Shown here in pieces: positions 47,820-58,070 of a stretch of 64,000 bases of DNA. Source of the stretch: JBEKHT01 sp049516595 (GTDB taxonomy: Bacteria; Chloroflexota; Anaerolineae; Anaerolineales; RBG-16-64-43); the NCBI GenBank assembly GCA_049516595.1, contig JBEKSY010000001.1, forward strand, positions 1 to 64,000, in the 5' to 3' direction. The position numbers were made by a program, and so were the translations under genes. A model generated the notes under the pieces. That model ran no database searches, was not told where the DNA came from, and saw nothing but the letters and a program-made list of their open reading frames with translations. The stretch's first letter is position 1; each line of letters starts with the position of its first letter.

Positions 47820-49484
47820 TCACGCCGCCCGGAATGCCACGTACAGAGAACCGCTGTCCATGTCCGTCTCAGTCCAGATTTGCCCGCCCGCCCCTCGAAC
47901 TTGCCGCGCCGCGGCGCCCAGCGGTGAAATCGTGTGGCGATGCTGTGTTTCCACGTTGAGATCGGCCAGCTCGCTGGTGCTCAGCCGCGCTCCGGAATCA
48001 ATCACGGATACCGCCACCCATTCTCCCGGAGGCAAGTCCCCCGCCTCATCGAGGGTAAAGGGGCCAGCCGCTTCCCCGCTGCGCAGGTGAAAAAGGGCGA
48101 TCGAGACCGGATCGCGCCGGCTGCGCGCAATCGCCCACCCAAGCAGAGTCTGGAGTCCCGCCTGGGCAACCTGAGGATTCCCAACCACCGAGGGGTAGTC
48201 GCCCGCCAGCTGGGCCTGCACGTGGATTTTCTTGAGTTCGGCCACCTGCTCAGTGGCGCGCAAGGCAGATTGCAGGACAGAGGTAAGCGAGAACTCCTCG
48301 CCGGCTCGGGCCGGCGGAGGTGGCGAGGGCGCCGCGGGCATCAGCTTGAGGATGGGTTGAACGACCGACCGTAGCCGAAGCAGGTTCTCTCGGTAAGGCG
48401 AATTGGGCGCCAGCTTGAGCAGGGCATCGGTCTCGGTTGCCAGTTGGCCGAGGGCGCGTTGGAACTCTGGGCCGGCCACCTCCCCCACCACGGCGGAGGG
48501 GCGTTCCGGGGGTTGAGCCGGCTGAGCGGGCCGAACCGGGGGAAGGATGTGCTGGAGCGCCTGCCCCATGTAGAAAGCCAGCCCGCGCAACAGGATCAGA
48601 TGATGTTCTCCAAACCCCTGGGCGGCACTCCGGTTATAGATCCCAATGACTCCCACCACCCGGCCTTCGGATATGATCGGCACGTTGATCAGGCTCTGGA
48701 CCATGTAGGCGGTCTTGACCTTGAATCGGCCTTCGCTCGCCGAAGGCTGACGCACAACGGGTTGCCCACTGCGGATCACATGGGTGAGGAAGCTGTCGGA
48801 GACCGCCTGCCTCTGCAACACGACTCGATCCTCCGGAGCCTCGCGGCTCGCCCGCAGAAAGAGCTCTCCGGAACCGGGCTCCACCAGGTAAATACTGGTA
48901 TCCTCGGCTTTGGCCAGGTACGCCGCGGCCTCGACGGCCTGGCGCAGAAAGGTGTCCAGATCTCGGCCTTGGGCCAGGACTCGGCCCGCCTCGAGGAGCA
49001 CGCGGTACTCCTCGTTTTGGCGGCGCAGGAGCTCGACGCTGGACTGCAATTTGGGCAGGGCCTGGCGTGCGCCTTGGGTAACAAGCGCTTCCCGCTGTAC
49101 CGCGAGGATGGATTCGATAAGAGCCTCAGGGCGATAGGGCTTGATGAGGAAATCGCGGACGCCCAACCGGAAGAGGTCGCGGGCCGCTTCGGGCGACAGG
49201 CGGGCGGCCAGCACGATGGCGGGAGCCGTGTCGCCGCGCTCGCGGCGGGACTTCAACCCGGCCAGCGAGAGCCCTTGCATTTGCGTGATGTCGACGACGA
49301 TCACATCCGCGGCCGGGGAATCAGGCCGCGCGACCTCGGAAATCAGTCCCTGGGGCACAAGAACCTCGCGCATCAGCCACTCGCCGGACTCACCGGAATC
49401 TGCGATGACCAGCACGCGAGGTCGCGATTGCAATTGGCCGGTCTTGGGTTTCCAAACCAGGCTCATCGGCGGGGCCTTTGCCAT
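47820..49484 (-). CDS. Receiver-like + GAF signalling protein with degenerate kinase-like C-terminus
   Basis: About 554 residues. The N-terminal receiver-like domain keeps the central aspartate (VIVVDITQ) and lysine (LIKPY), but the usual acidic pair reads VIADSGE. A coiled segment and a GAF domain follow (LLEAGRVLAQGRDLDTFL to VPIISEGRVVGVIGIYN). The C-terminus resembles a histidine-kinase ATPase domain without N- and G-boxes. It may bind a ligand and act through protein contacts. The start is uncertain (49484 or 49466). A TACAAT -10 lies at 49539-49544. Confidence 0.78.
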   Translation of the reverse strand: MAKAPPMSLVWKPKTGQLQSRPRVLVIADSGESGEWLMREVLVPQGLISEVARPDSPAADVIVVDITQMQGLSLAGLKSRRERGDTAPAIVLAARLSPEAARDLFRLGVRDFLIKPYRPEALIESILAVQREALVTQGARQALPKLQSSVELLRRQNEEYRVLLEAGRVLAQGRDLDTFLRQAVEAAAYLAKAEDTSIYLVEPGSGELFLRASREAPEDRVVLQRQAVSDSFLTHVIRSGQPVVRQPSASEGRFKVKTAYMVQSLINVPIISEGRVVGVIGIYNRSAAQGFGEHHLILLRGLAFYMGQALQHILPPVRPAQPAQPPERPSAVVGEVAGPEFQRALGQLATETDALLKLAPNSPYRENLLRLRSVVQPILKLMPAAPSPPPPARAGEEFSLTSVLQSALRATEQVAELKKIHVQAQLAGDYPSVVGNPQVAQAGLQTLLGWAIARSRRDPVSIALFHLRSGEAAGPFTLDEAGDLPPGEWVAVSVIDSGARLSTSELADLNVETQHRHTISPLGAAARQVRGAGGQIWTETDMDSGSLYVAFRAA

Positions 49485-49538
49485 CCTGTGGGCCAGAGGC
49501 AGTTTGCCGAATCGCGGGACGCCACAACCCTTCTTGCT

Positions 49539-49544
49539 ATTGTA
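49539..49544 (-). promoter_or_regulatory. -10 of the receiver/GAF gene
   Basis: Minus strand TACAAT with a leader of about 48 bases to ATG 49484. The -35 is weak. Confidence 0.4.
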
Positions 49545-49575
49545 CACTTGCCATAGTCGATGCGCTACCTGCGGA

Positions 49576-49584
49576 TGTTATAAT
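49576..49584 (+). promoter_or_regulatory. Extended -10 promoter of the acyl-CoA mutase gene
   Basis: TGTTATAAT (TG, one base, TATAAT). It is divergent from the receiver/GAF promoter 32 bases away. Leader of about 85 bases. Confidence 0.65.
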
Positions 49585-49676
49585 CGCCGTTGCCTAAGCC
49601 GGGCAACCCGGCTCCCGCCTCTGGGACGAGAAGGGCGGGCAGGATCGAGCGGGTGTTGGCCCGGCGGGAGGGATGG

Positions 49677-51356
<1,680 letters not shown>

Positions 51357-51413
51357 CCTGGGGAGGGCTCCAGGTCCAGTCGCGGGCGAAGGGCCCGATC
51401 CGGCGGAGTCAAA

Positions 51414-52373
51414 GTGCAGGCACATTTTAGCGAAGATCTTGAGAAACGCTTCTTGCTTTCGCTCGCCCTCACCACCCTGATCCTGATCGCAGAGGTGATC
51501 GGGGGAGTGTGGTCGCGCAGCCTGGCGCTTCTCTCCGACTCGGCGCATGTCTTCATGGATCTGTTCGCAATCGGCCTGAGCTTTCTCGCCCTTCGCTTAT
51601 CCGCCCTGCCGCCCGACGATCGTCACACCTATGGCTATCATCGCCTGGAGATCTTGGCCGCACTCGGAAACGGGTTGAGCCTCCTGGCGCTGTCGGCGGG
51701 AATCTTCTATGAGGCGTATCAGCGCTGGAGATCGCCGACGCAGGTCAGAAGCCTGGGAATGCTGTTGGTGGCGGCCCTGGGGCTGGCCCTCAACCTTGTC
51801 GTCGCCCGGCTGCTGGGCAAGCACAAGCATCGCGCAGAGGTTGGGCCCCATGCTCGTGAGGACTTGAACGTCCGGAGTGCCTTCCTGCACGTCCTGGGAG
51901 ACATCCTGGCCTCGCTGGGCGTTATTGCGGCCGGGCTAGTTATCGTCCTGACGGGCTGGGAGACGGCCGACCCGCTCGCCGGCGCCCTAATCGGTGTGAT
52001 CATCCTCATCAGCTCGGGACGGGTGCTCCGCAGCTCGTTGCACATACTGATCGAGGGAGTTCCCGAGGGACTTTCGTTGCAACGGGTTGCGGAAACCATG
52101 TCGGCGGTGCCGGGGATCTGCGGGGTTCACGACCTGCACGTTTGGAGCCTGTGTTCAGGTCATGTGGCGCTGAGTGCCCATGTGGTGTCCGCGGCCGAGG
52201 ATCCTGGGCAGGATCACGTTCTCCGGGAGATGATGCAGCGACGGCTGATGGAGGAGTTCGGCATCGCCCACACCACCTTGCAGCTGGAGCACGACGATTG
52301 CGGCCAGGGCCAGATGAGCTTTTCTTCCGCGGCGGCCCCTCCCTCCCCCCGCCGCCTTCGAAGCAACGCCTGA
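51414..52373 (+). CDS. Cation diffusion facilitator (zinc/cobalt exporter family)
   Basis: 319 residues, six membrane segments. The metal site is H45 and D49 (SDSAHVFMD) with a second HVLGD pair in segment 5. The C-terminal cytosolic ferredoxin-like domain (ICGVHDLHVWSL) is followed by a His/Asp-containing tail. It exports divalent metal in exchange for protons. The pair of His/Asp sites fits zinc-type members. GTG start with CGGAG five bases upstream, 57 bases after the mutase gene, so possibly one transcript. Confidence 0.92.
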   Translation: MQAHFSEDLEKRFLLSLALTTLILIAEVIGGVWSRSLALLSDSAHVFMDLFAIGLSFLALRLSALPPDDRHTYGYHRLEILAALGNGLSLLALSAGIFYEAYQRWRSPTQVRSLGMLLVAALGLALNLVVARLLGKHKHRAEVGPHAREDLNVRSAFLHVLGDILASLGVIAAGLVIVLTGWETADPLAGALIGVIILISSGRVLRSSLHILIEGVPEGLSLQRVAETMSAVPGICGVHDLHVWSLCSGHVALSAHVVSAAEDPGQDHVLREMMQRRLMEEFGIAHTTLQLEHDDCGQGQMSFSSAAAPPSPRRLRSNA

Positions 52374-52398
52374 GGCATGGGCCTCCCGAGCATCGGAA

Positions 52399-53073
52399 AT
52401 GTGTGGGCGCTTCTCCCTCGCGGCTGACCTCGAGCGCATTGAGCATGCCTTGCACGTGCGCCAGCTGGGTTTGAGCCTGTCCCCTCGATTTAATATCGCG
52501 CCCACCCAGGAGGTGGCGGCCCTGACCAGTCTGGACCCCCCGCGGTTGGAAATGCTACGCTGGGGGCTCGTTCCCTCTTGGGCTCGCGATCCGGGGCTGG
52601 CCGTCCGGCTGATCAACGCCCGCGCGGAAACGGTGAGCAGCAAACCCGCTTTTCGCTCGGCCTTTGCCAAGCGGCGCTGCCTGATCCTTGCGGACGGCTT
52701 CTACGAGTGGGAACAGCTCGGGACCAAGGGCCGTCCTGGGCGAAAGCCCTACCACATCCGGCTTGCCTCCGGGGATCCCTTCGCCTTTGCCGGCCTGTGG
52801 GAATCGTGGCAGGACCCGCAGGGGGAGGAACTGCGCAGCTGCACGATCCTGACTTGTCAGGCCAACGAGTTGATCGGGCGGTTCCACCATCGAATGCCCG
52901 TGATCCTGGACCCGCAGGGCGCCCGGACCTGGATGGATCCAGATCGAACCCCGGAGGATCTGGTCCGGCTGCTTGTGCCCTTCGCCTCCGAAGCCATGAC
53001 CGCCAAGGCGGTCCGACCCATCGTGAACGATCCTCGAAACGACCTCCCCGCCTGCCTCGATCCGATCGAGTAG
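52399..53073 (+). CDS. SOS response-associated protein (SRAP / YedK-HMCES family)
   Basis: 224 residues. The protein starts MCGRFS, so catalytic Cys2 is exposed after removal of Met. Other active-site blocks are FNIAPTQ, SWARDP, INARAETV, GFYEWEQ and RFHHRMPVIL. The family crosslinks to abasic sites in single-stranded DNA and shields them from cleavage. No LexA-type operator is apparent upstream. It is 25 bases after the CDF gene. Confidence 0.95.
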   Translation: MCGRFSLAADLERIEHALHVRQLGLSLSPRFNIAPTQEVAALTSLDPPRLEMLRWGLVPSWARDPGLAVRLINARAETVSSKPAFRSAFAKRRCLILADGFYEWEQLGTKGRPGRKPYHIRLASGDPFAFAGLWESWQDPQGEELRSCTILTCQANELIGRFHHRMPVILDPQGARTWMDPDRTPEDLVRLLVPFASEAMTAKAVRPIVNDPRNDLPACLDPIE

Positions 53074-53534
53074 TCCCAGGTGCACGCCGACTGAAAAACA
53101 GCCCTCCTACCCCCGGCATCTCTTCCGGGTCCACTTTGTCGCCCCCCACAGCCGGTCAGCCGATCGGGATGAGATTCCCAGGATAGCGATCGCTAGGAAC
53201 CTTGCGGAAATGCGGAGCCTCGGCACCTCCACGAGGAGGGTAGGCTGGTCTCCCCGGTCTAGAGGAGACCGGTGGCCAAGCCGCCTCTGGCCGAGGACGC
53301 GGCGTGGGCGCGGATCAAGCCCCACCCATTGCAATCCCACGGGCATCCCGAAGGACAGCTTCCAGCGGGGGTGATCGCTGCACTCGGACCACCGAGGGGC
53401 CGCGGCCCGCCGGTCTGGCCGGCCGAGGATGGGGTGGCTCGAGGCACTGGATTCGTGGGGCCGAAAGCTCTCTGCTCCCTGCGAGGGCCCGGGTCCGGAG
53501 CCGACGCTCCTCGCTGGGCTGCAATTCTGCGCTC
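53074..53534. other. Intergenic region with one short hairpin
   Basis: 461 bases between the convergent SRAP and DUF1461 genes. A perfect seven-base stem (CCGGTCT 53254-53260 with AGACCGG 53266-53272, loop AGAGG) is the only structure seen. It has no U-tract. No gene is supported. Confidence 0.45.
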
Positions 53535-54203
53535 CTACCTTTGCCCCAGCCGCCGCTCTCCCCAGCGTGCCAAGAGCCACAGCCCAATCGCACAAAGGGC
53601 GGACCCGATCCCCAGCATCAGGAAGCAATCCTGCCAGAACTGGACGGGGAACAAACGAATCAGGGAGTCCGAAAAGGAAAAGAGCCAGCTGTTGCCCTGA
53701 AAGAACACGTGGTGAAAGTCCACGAAGAACTGATCCCAGGCCAACGCGACGAGCGAAAGAACCCCCGCCAAGAGGACGATGGTCAGGACTGCCCCCGATT
53801 GCACCGACCGCGCCATCTTCACCGCGTCCTTGCGCCACAGGTAGAGAACGCTCGCCAGCGCAACGATTATGGACCCCACCCAGACGATCAGGGCCCCGTG
53901 GACAACCCCCTTCACGTCGTACATGTGGCGCAACTCTCGGTCGTTGTACAGGGGCGAGCCGTCCGGCAGATGCTGGTTGGCCAGGAAGTCAATCCCCTGG
54001 CCGTTGAGGAGATACTGGCGCGAGAGGTCCGCCCAATGCAGCCTGTCCTCTACTGTGAAACCGTAGGGGTCCGGGGGAAACCCGGACCGGCGATACTCCC
54101 AGTTGATAAAGCCGGGGGTCAAGAGGAGGCGAACCCAGGTGAGAACCAGAAGCAGTGGAATCGATACCAAAATCAATGCTCGAAAGACCACGATCGCTTT
54201 CAT
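53535..54203 (-). CDS. DUF1461 (TIGR01906-type) integral membrane protein
   Basis: 222 residues with four membrane segments and a loop of about 95 residues between the first and second (INWEYRRSGFPPDPYGF, LYNDRELRHMYDVK). In the C-terminal half WDQFFVDFHHVFFQGNSW is characteristic. The family is uncharacterised. GAGAGGT four bases before ATG 54203 fixes the start. It lies 58 bases after the spermidine-synthase-like gene on the same strand. Confidence 0.85.
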   Translation of the reverse strand: MKAIVVFRALILVSIPLLLVLTWVRLLLTPGFINWEYRRSGFPPDPYGFTVEDRLHWADLSRQYLLNGQGIDFLANQHLPDGSPLYNDRELRHMYDVKGVVHGALIVWVGSIIVALASVLYLWRKDAVKMARSVQSGAVLTIVLLAGVLSLVALAWDQFFVDFHHVFFQGNSWLFSFSDSLIRLFPVQFWQDCFLMLGIGSALCAIGLWLLARWGERRLGQR

Positions 54204-54261
54204 TTCGACCTCTCCCAGGATGGGACCTCTCTTCGCGGACTCCCTGGCCGACCCCCCTGGG

Positions 54262-55833
54262 TTATTGGGGGGCAAGCTGCTGCAGCCCGCCGGTGAGCAC
54301 GAAATGGATCACCATGGCGTTCGTCAGCTGCTCCACCGGCGCCCAGTCATCGGTGAACACCGGCCCAGGTTGAGGAGCGGGTTGGAGGTTGGAAACCGTG
54401 CGGTCGAGCACATCCAGAAGGAACCGCCCGCCCTCGGACTTTGGGTTCGTGGAGGAGAACGAGTCGCGATTCGCCACAAGGTCCTCGACCTGAGTTGGCT
54501 GGCGAGTCGCATACAGGATGCTGTTGAGGCTGTAGGGCACATCGACCACATACTCGCTCGGGAAAACGGTGCGCACGGTAGAGGCCATTCCCTCCAAGAG
54601 CCGGCGGTCGTCGGGCAGGCGCGCGATATTCATCACCAGCACGCCGTTGGGGTCCAGATGCTGGCGCGCGATTTCAAAGAATTGTTGGGTCGTCAGCTGC
54701 CAGGGGATGTACGGCGGCCGGTAGGCGTCCACGACGATCACGGAGTAGGTCCTACGGCTGTGTTCCAGCCCCCATCGTCCATCCTGGGCGATGGGGTTCA
54801 GATTCGGCTCGTTCATGTCAAAATACCGCCGCCCGACCTGAAGGATGGCGGGGTCGATCTCGAAACCGTCGATGGGGATCGGCCCGAAGGCGGCCGTGAA
54901 CTGGCGTGCCGACGTGCCGGCAGCCAGGCCGACAATTGCCACCGAGTCGACCATGGCTGGAGAATAGGAAGGCGGGTTGAAGAAAGGGGCGGAGAGGAAA
55001 TAGTCCCAGGTTCCAAACGTAGCCAGTTGGCCCGGATCATAGACCGAGTGCACCCCTTGGCCCTCGTTGAGCAGCAAGTAGCGGGTATTCCCGCGCTGGA
55101 TCACCTGGATGTAGTTGTAGGCCGATTCCTCCTCAAGGATCTGGCCTTCCGAATTCTTGATCGTGCCTCGTACGCCGAACACGATGAGCAGGATGAGCAG
55201 GAGGGGCATCCAGGCGTGGCGCAGTGCCGCTCCGCGATTGCTGCGCCACATTCCGATTAGGCCGACCACCATCAGCAGCGCGGAAAACAGGAGGAAGGTC
55301 CGGGCCGTACCGATCGCCGGGATCAACCAGAGCACGGGAATAAATGTGCCGAAGATCGAGCCCAGGGTGGAGATCGCATATAGCTTTCCGGAAACGTCTC
55401 CAGCTGTCTTGATCTCGCGCATCGCGAGGCGAATGGCGAAGGGCGAGACACATCCCAGCAGGGTCACTGGAACGGAAAAGAGAATCAGCACGGCCGCGAA
55501 GGAGCCGAGAGCCACTGCCGCCTGGACGTTCTCCACCGCGTTGGCGGCGGCCTGCAACACGGGCCGGCTGATCACCGGAACCGTCCCAGCGGCCAGCGCG
55601 GCCCAGGCCAGGATACGGTAGAAGACCAAAGGGTCCGGCGAGCGGTCGGCCCAGCGCCCTCCCACGAAATAGCCGGCCGTCAGATACACGAGGATCAGGC
55701 CAATGATGTTGGCCCAAACCAGGTTGCTCGTGCCAAAAACGTTGCCGAGTAGCCGGGAGGCAGAAAGCTCAACGGCGAGAGTGGTCATTCCTGCGGTGAA
55801 GACGGAAAGCACGAGGTAGCGGGAAAGTTGCAT
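54262..55833 (-). CDS. Membrane-fused spermidine synthase-like protein
   Basis: 523 residues. The N-terminal part (about 1-235) has seven or so membrane segments. The C-terminal part is a Rossmann-fold domain of the polyamine synthase type (GLAAGTSARQF, DGFEIDPAIL, VVDAYRPPYIPWQLTT). In true spermidine synthases the catalytic loop is D-S/T-x-D-P; here it reads DAYRPP, so aminopropyl transfer is doubtful. Fused proteins of this type are widespread but uncharacterised. I start at ATG 55833 because the promoter (55909-55914) excludes the longer reading, although the ribosome site is poor. Confidence 0.85.
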   Translation of the reverse strand: MQLSRYLVLSVFTAGMTTLAVELSASRLLGNVFGTSNLVWANIIGLILVYLTAGYFVGGRWADRSPDPLVFYRILAWAALAAGTVPVISRPVLQAAANAVENVQAAVALGSFAAVLILFSVPVTLLGCVSPFAIRLAMREIKTAGDVSGKLYAISTLGSIFGTFIPVLWLIPAIGTARTFLLFSALLMVVGLIGMWRSNRGAALRHAWMPLLLILLIVFGVRGTIKNSEGQILEEESAYNYIQVIQRGNTRYLLLNEGQGVHSVYDPGQLATFGTWDYFLSAPFFNPPSYSPAMVDSVAIVGLAAGTSARQFTAAFGPIPIDGFEIDPAILQVGRRYFDMNEPNLNPIAQDGRWGLEHSRRTYSVIVVDAYRPPYIPWQLTTQQFFEIARQHLDPNGVLVMNIARLPDDRRLLEGMASTVRTVFPSEYVVDVPYSLNSILYATRQPTQVEDLVANRDSFSSTNPKSEGGRFLLDVLDRTVSNLQPAPQPGPVFTDDWAPVEQLTNAMVIHFVLTGGLQQLAPQ

Positions 55834-55908
55834 TCGAGTGGGAGGCAGAGGCCGCACCAACTTGACGGCGGCGGCCTGCGAGAGTTTTTCAATCGCCAGC
55901 GCCCGCCG

Positions 55909-55914
55909 ATTATA
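55909..55914 (-). promoter_or_regulatory. -10 of the spermidine-synthase-like gene
   Basis: Minus-strand TATAAT with no good -35. It lies 23 bases from the divergent plus-strand -10, so the two promoters overlap and could compete. Confidence 0.5.
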
Positions 55915-55933
55915 CGCCTGATGCAGGCTCCGC

Positions 55934-55942
55934 TGATATAAT
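55934..55942 (+). promoter_or_regulatory. Extended -10 of the MFS transporter gene
   Basis: TGATATAAT (TG, one base, TATAAT), about 30 bases upstream of ATG 55979. Confidence 0.6.
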
Positions 55943-55978
55943 CGCGCCTCCACCCCGACCCAGCAAGTGAATCTCCAG

Positions 55979-57268
55979 ATGCCCGCCAACTCGACGCTGC
56001 GACGAAACCGCACTGCCTTCTTCCTTGACTACGTATTCTTCGGGGTCGGCTTGGCGTTTGTGGGTCCCAGCACCACCTTGCCGGCTTTCGTGGCTAAGCT
56101 TACCGGCGACCCTGTTCTCATTGGCATGGTGGGAGCCCTCTGGAGCGGGGGTTGGCTTCTACCCCAGATCCTGGCCGCGCACTACCTTTCCACTGTGAAG
56201 CACAAGATGCGTGTGGCCCGCTGGGGCTCTTGGGCGGGCCGACCGGTGTTCCTCCTGCTGGCCGGATTCCTAGTCCTGACCGGTGCGCACCAGGCAGGTC
56301 TCACCCTCGGCTTGGTATTTCTCTCCATCCTGATCTTCGCCGTCACCGATGCGATCGTGACCGTGGCCTGGTTTGATGTGCTGGCCAAAGCCATCCCGGC
56401 TCGATCCCGAGGCCGACTGATAGGCTGGGGACAGGTGGGCTCGGGGGTTCTTTCCGTCGGGGCAGGGTTGGCGGTCGCCTTTCTGCTTGGGCCTGGGGGG
56501 CCTCCTTTCCCGGTCAACTACGCCGTGGTCGTTCTTCTGGCCACGATCGCCTTCTTGCTGTCCCTGGGAACCTACTACTTCATCCACGAGCCGATTGAAG
56601 CCGTGACTGAGGAGCGCGCGGCCCTTTCGGAGTTCCTGCCCAAGATCGCTCGTTTCCTAGAGAGAGACCGGCCCTTCCTTCAGGTGAACCTGGCACGCCT
56701 TCTCATCGGCGTTTCGGCGATGTCCACCCCCTTTTATGTCGTTTACGCGACGCAACGCAGAGGCCTTCCCGACGCAGCCATTGGCGCTTTCACGACCGCC
56801 GCCACGGTCGGTGGGGCCGTGGCGGGCCTGGCCCTCGGCCCTGTGGCTGACCGCTTCGGGTCGCACCGAGTCGTCCAGGTGATGGCCGGCCTCCAGGTGC
56901 TTGTTCCGCTCTTGGCCATTGGCAGTGCCCTGATCCCGTTCTCTGAGGTCTTCCTGCTTGTCCTATTCACCCTGGTGTTCCTTCTGCAGGGAATGGCGGA
57001 TGGCTCGCTGATGCTGGGGATTGCGAACTTTGTTCTGGAGATCGCGCCCGCCAGCGAGCGATCGGCTTACATTGGGTTGGCCAATACCCTGGCGGGAGTA
57101 CTCATTTTTTATCCGCTGGCCGGAGGTTGGATAGCGGCCCACTCGGGTTACCCAACCGTCTTCGCGATTTCCGCGGGCTCGATCGCACTGGGAGGTCTGG
57201 TCGCCTCGAGACTGCCCAATCCCCGACGAGCGCACTTCGAGTTACCGATGCAATCCCCTGAAGTGTGA
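55979..57268 (+). CDS. MFS transporter
   Basis: 429 residues with about 12 membrane segments. MFS elements include PARSRGRLIGWGQV in the mid-loop and GPVADRFGSHRVVQ after segment 8. The substrate is unknown. A GTG four codons upstream (55967) is an alternative start, and neither has a strong ribosome site. It is divergent from the spermidine-synthase-like gene. Confidence 0.87.
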   Translation: MPANSTLRRNRTAFFLDYVFFGVGLAFVGPSTTLPAFVAKLTGDPVLIGMVGALWSGGWLLPQILAAHYLSTVKHKMRVARWGSWAGRPVFLLLAGFLVLTGAHQAGLTLGLVFLSILIFAVTDAIVTVAWFDVLAKAIPARSRGRLIGWGQVGSGVLSVGAGLAVAFLLGPGGPPFPVNYAVVVLLATIAFLLSLGTYYFIHEPIEAVTEERAALSEFLPKIARFLERDRPFLQVNLARLLIGVSAMSTPFYVVYATQRRGLPDAAIGAFTTAATVGGAVAGLALGPVADRFGSHRVVQVMAGLQVLVPLLAIGSALIPFSEVFLLVLFTLVFLLQGMADGSLMLGIANFVLEIAPASERSAYIGLANTLAGVLIFYPLAGGWIAAHSGYPTVFAISAGSIALGGLVASRLPNPRRAHFELPMQSPEV

Positions 57269-57748
57269 AACTCTTCTGGGCTGGGGGACCTCAAACCAGA
57301 GGGGGAACACCCGGGTGAAGTCCTGGCCCTTTATTTGCCGCCTCGCCACGGCACGCGAGACTTGAGACCTGGATCCGCCGCATTCCCTTTTCCCCTGGCG
57401 CCCATTCAAGGCCGAGCATCGCGGAAAACCAATCCGGGCTCCCCAACGGCGCACCGTGAGGAATGCAGGACAGATTGGCTCAGGAAGGCCTCGGCCGGAT
57501 CCAGCCCTGCTTGCCCCCGCCCCTAGTGCAGGGCGGCGAGCCCTCTGAGCTGGCGAAGGCTCTCCGTCCAGCGGCTGATCAAGGATGGAGATGGTTCCTG
57601 CCCGTTGGGCCACGAAAAGGGGCGGAGTCCGATCCACTATCGGCAGCCCAGCTGGGCTGCCGAACGCCTGGAAACCGGCCTCAGAACGGTGCGGCTGTCA
57701 TGCCGGGGAGAATGGAATCTTGCAGGGTCCCGGGCGGCGCTCCCTCCT
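57269..57748. other. Intergenic region carrying a palindrome
   Basis: 480 bases after the MFS gene with no supported gene. The notable element is the perfect palindrome at 57641-57662. The rest shows neither tRNA nor coding character. Confidence 0.5.
57641..57662. repeat. Perfect 22-bp palindrome
   Basis: The half-site CGGCAGCCCAG is followed without spacer by its exact reverse complement. It could be a dimeric regulator's operator or, as RNA, a hairpin with a tiny loop. No U-tract follows on either strand, so it is not a standard terminator. Confidence 0.7.
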
Positions 57749-57759
57749 TATAATATTGA

Positions 57760-57927
57760 ATGGCAGGGAAAGACTTCGACGGTCTGGCAGAAAGCGGCCC
57801 AAATACGGCCCGCTTCGGCGAGGAGTCGGAACCCCGATGGCCCCTGGCGCGGCCGTTTGATCGGGAAACGCGTCCCTTGGTGCGACTGGGTTTTCCCGTC
57901 CAGCCGGTCGTGTCGGATGGTCGGTGA
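57760..57927 (+). CDS. Possible leaderless small protein (55 residues)
   Basis: A perfect TATAAT (57749-57754) ends five bases before ATG 57760, so transcription would begin at about the start codon. The 55-residue frame begins MAGKDFDGLAESG and ends VVSDGR. It has no signal peptide, membrane segment or recognised family. It may equally be the start of an untranslated leader for moaA, whose ATG is 143 bases further on. Confidence 0.3.
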   Translation: MAGKDFDGLAESGPNTARFGEESEPRWPLARPFDRETRPLVRLGFPVQPVVSDGR

Positions 57928-58070
57928 CGGGCAGGGTGATTCGGGGGAACCCGCCGATGCGACTTCCTGCTGAGGAGACTTAGAATTAGATCCATGTTGG
58001 CCCATGCAAGACACCCTGCCAGGGGGACTCAGGAGGCAGTGATCCCAAGCTCCTCGCCCGGGCGATCGCC

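Noticed and set aside
53254..53272. Terminator between the SRAP and DUF1461 genes
   Set aside because: A seven-base hairpin exists but there is no U-tract on either strand, and it is about 180 bases past the SRAP stop.
57960..58070. Molybdenum cofactor riboswitch before moaA
   Set aside because: The leader holds a CTGCC/GGCAG pair but none of the conserved Moco-motif elements that I know.
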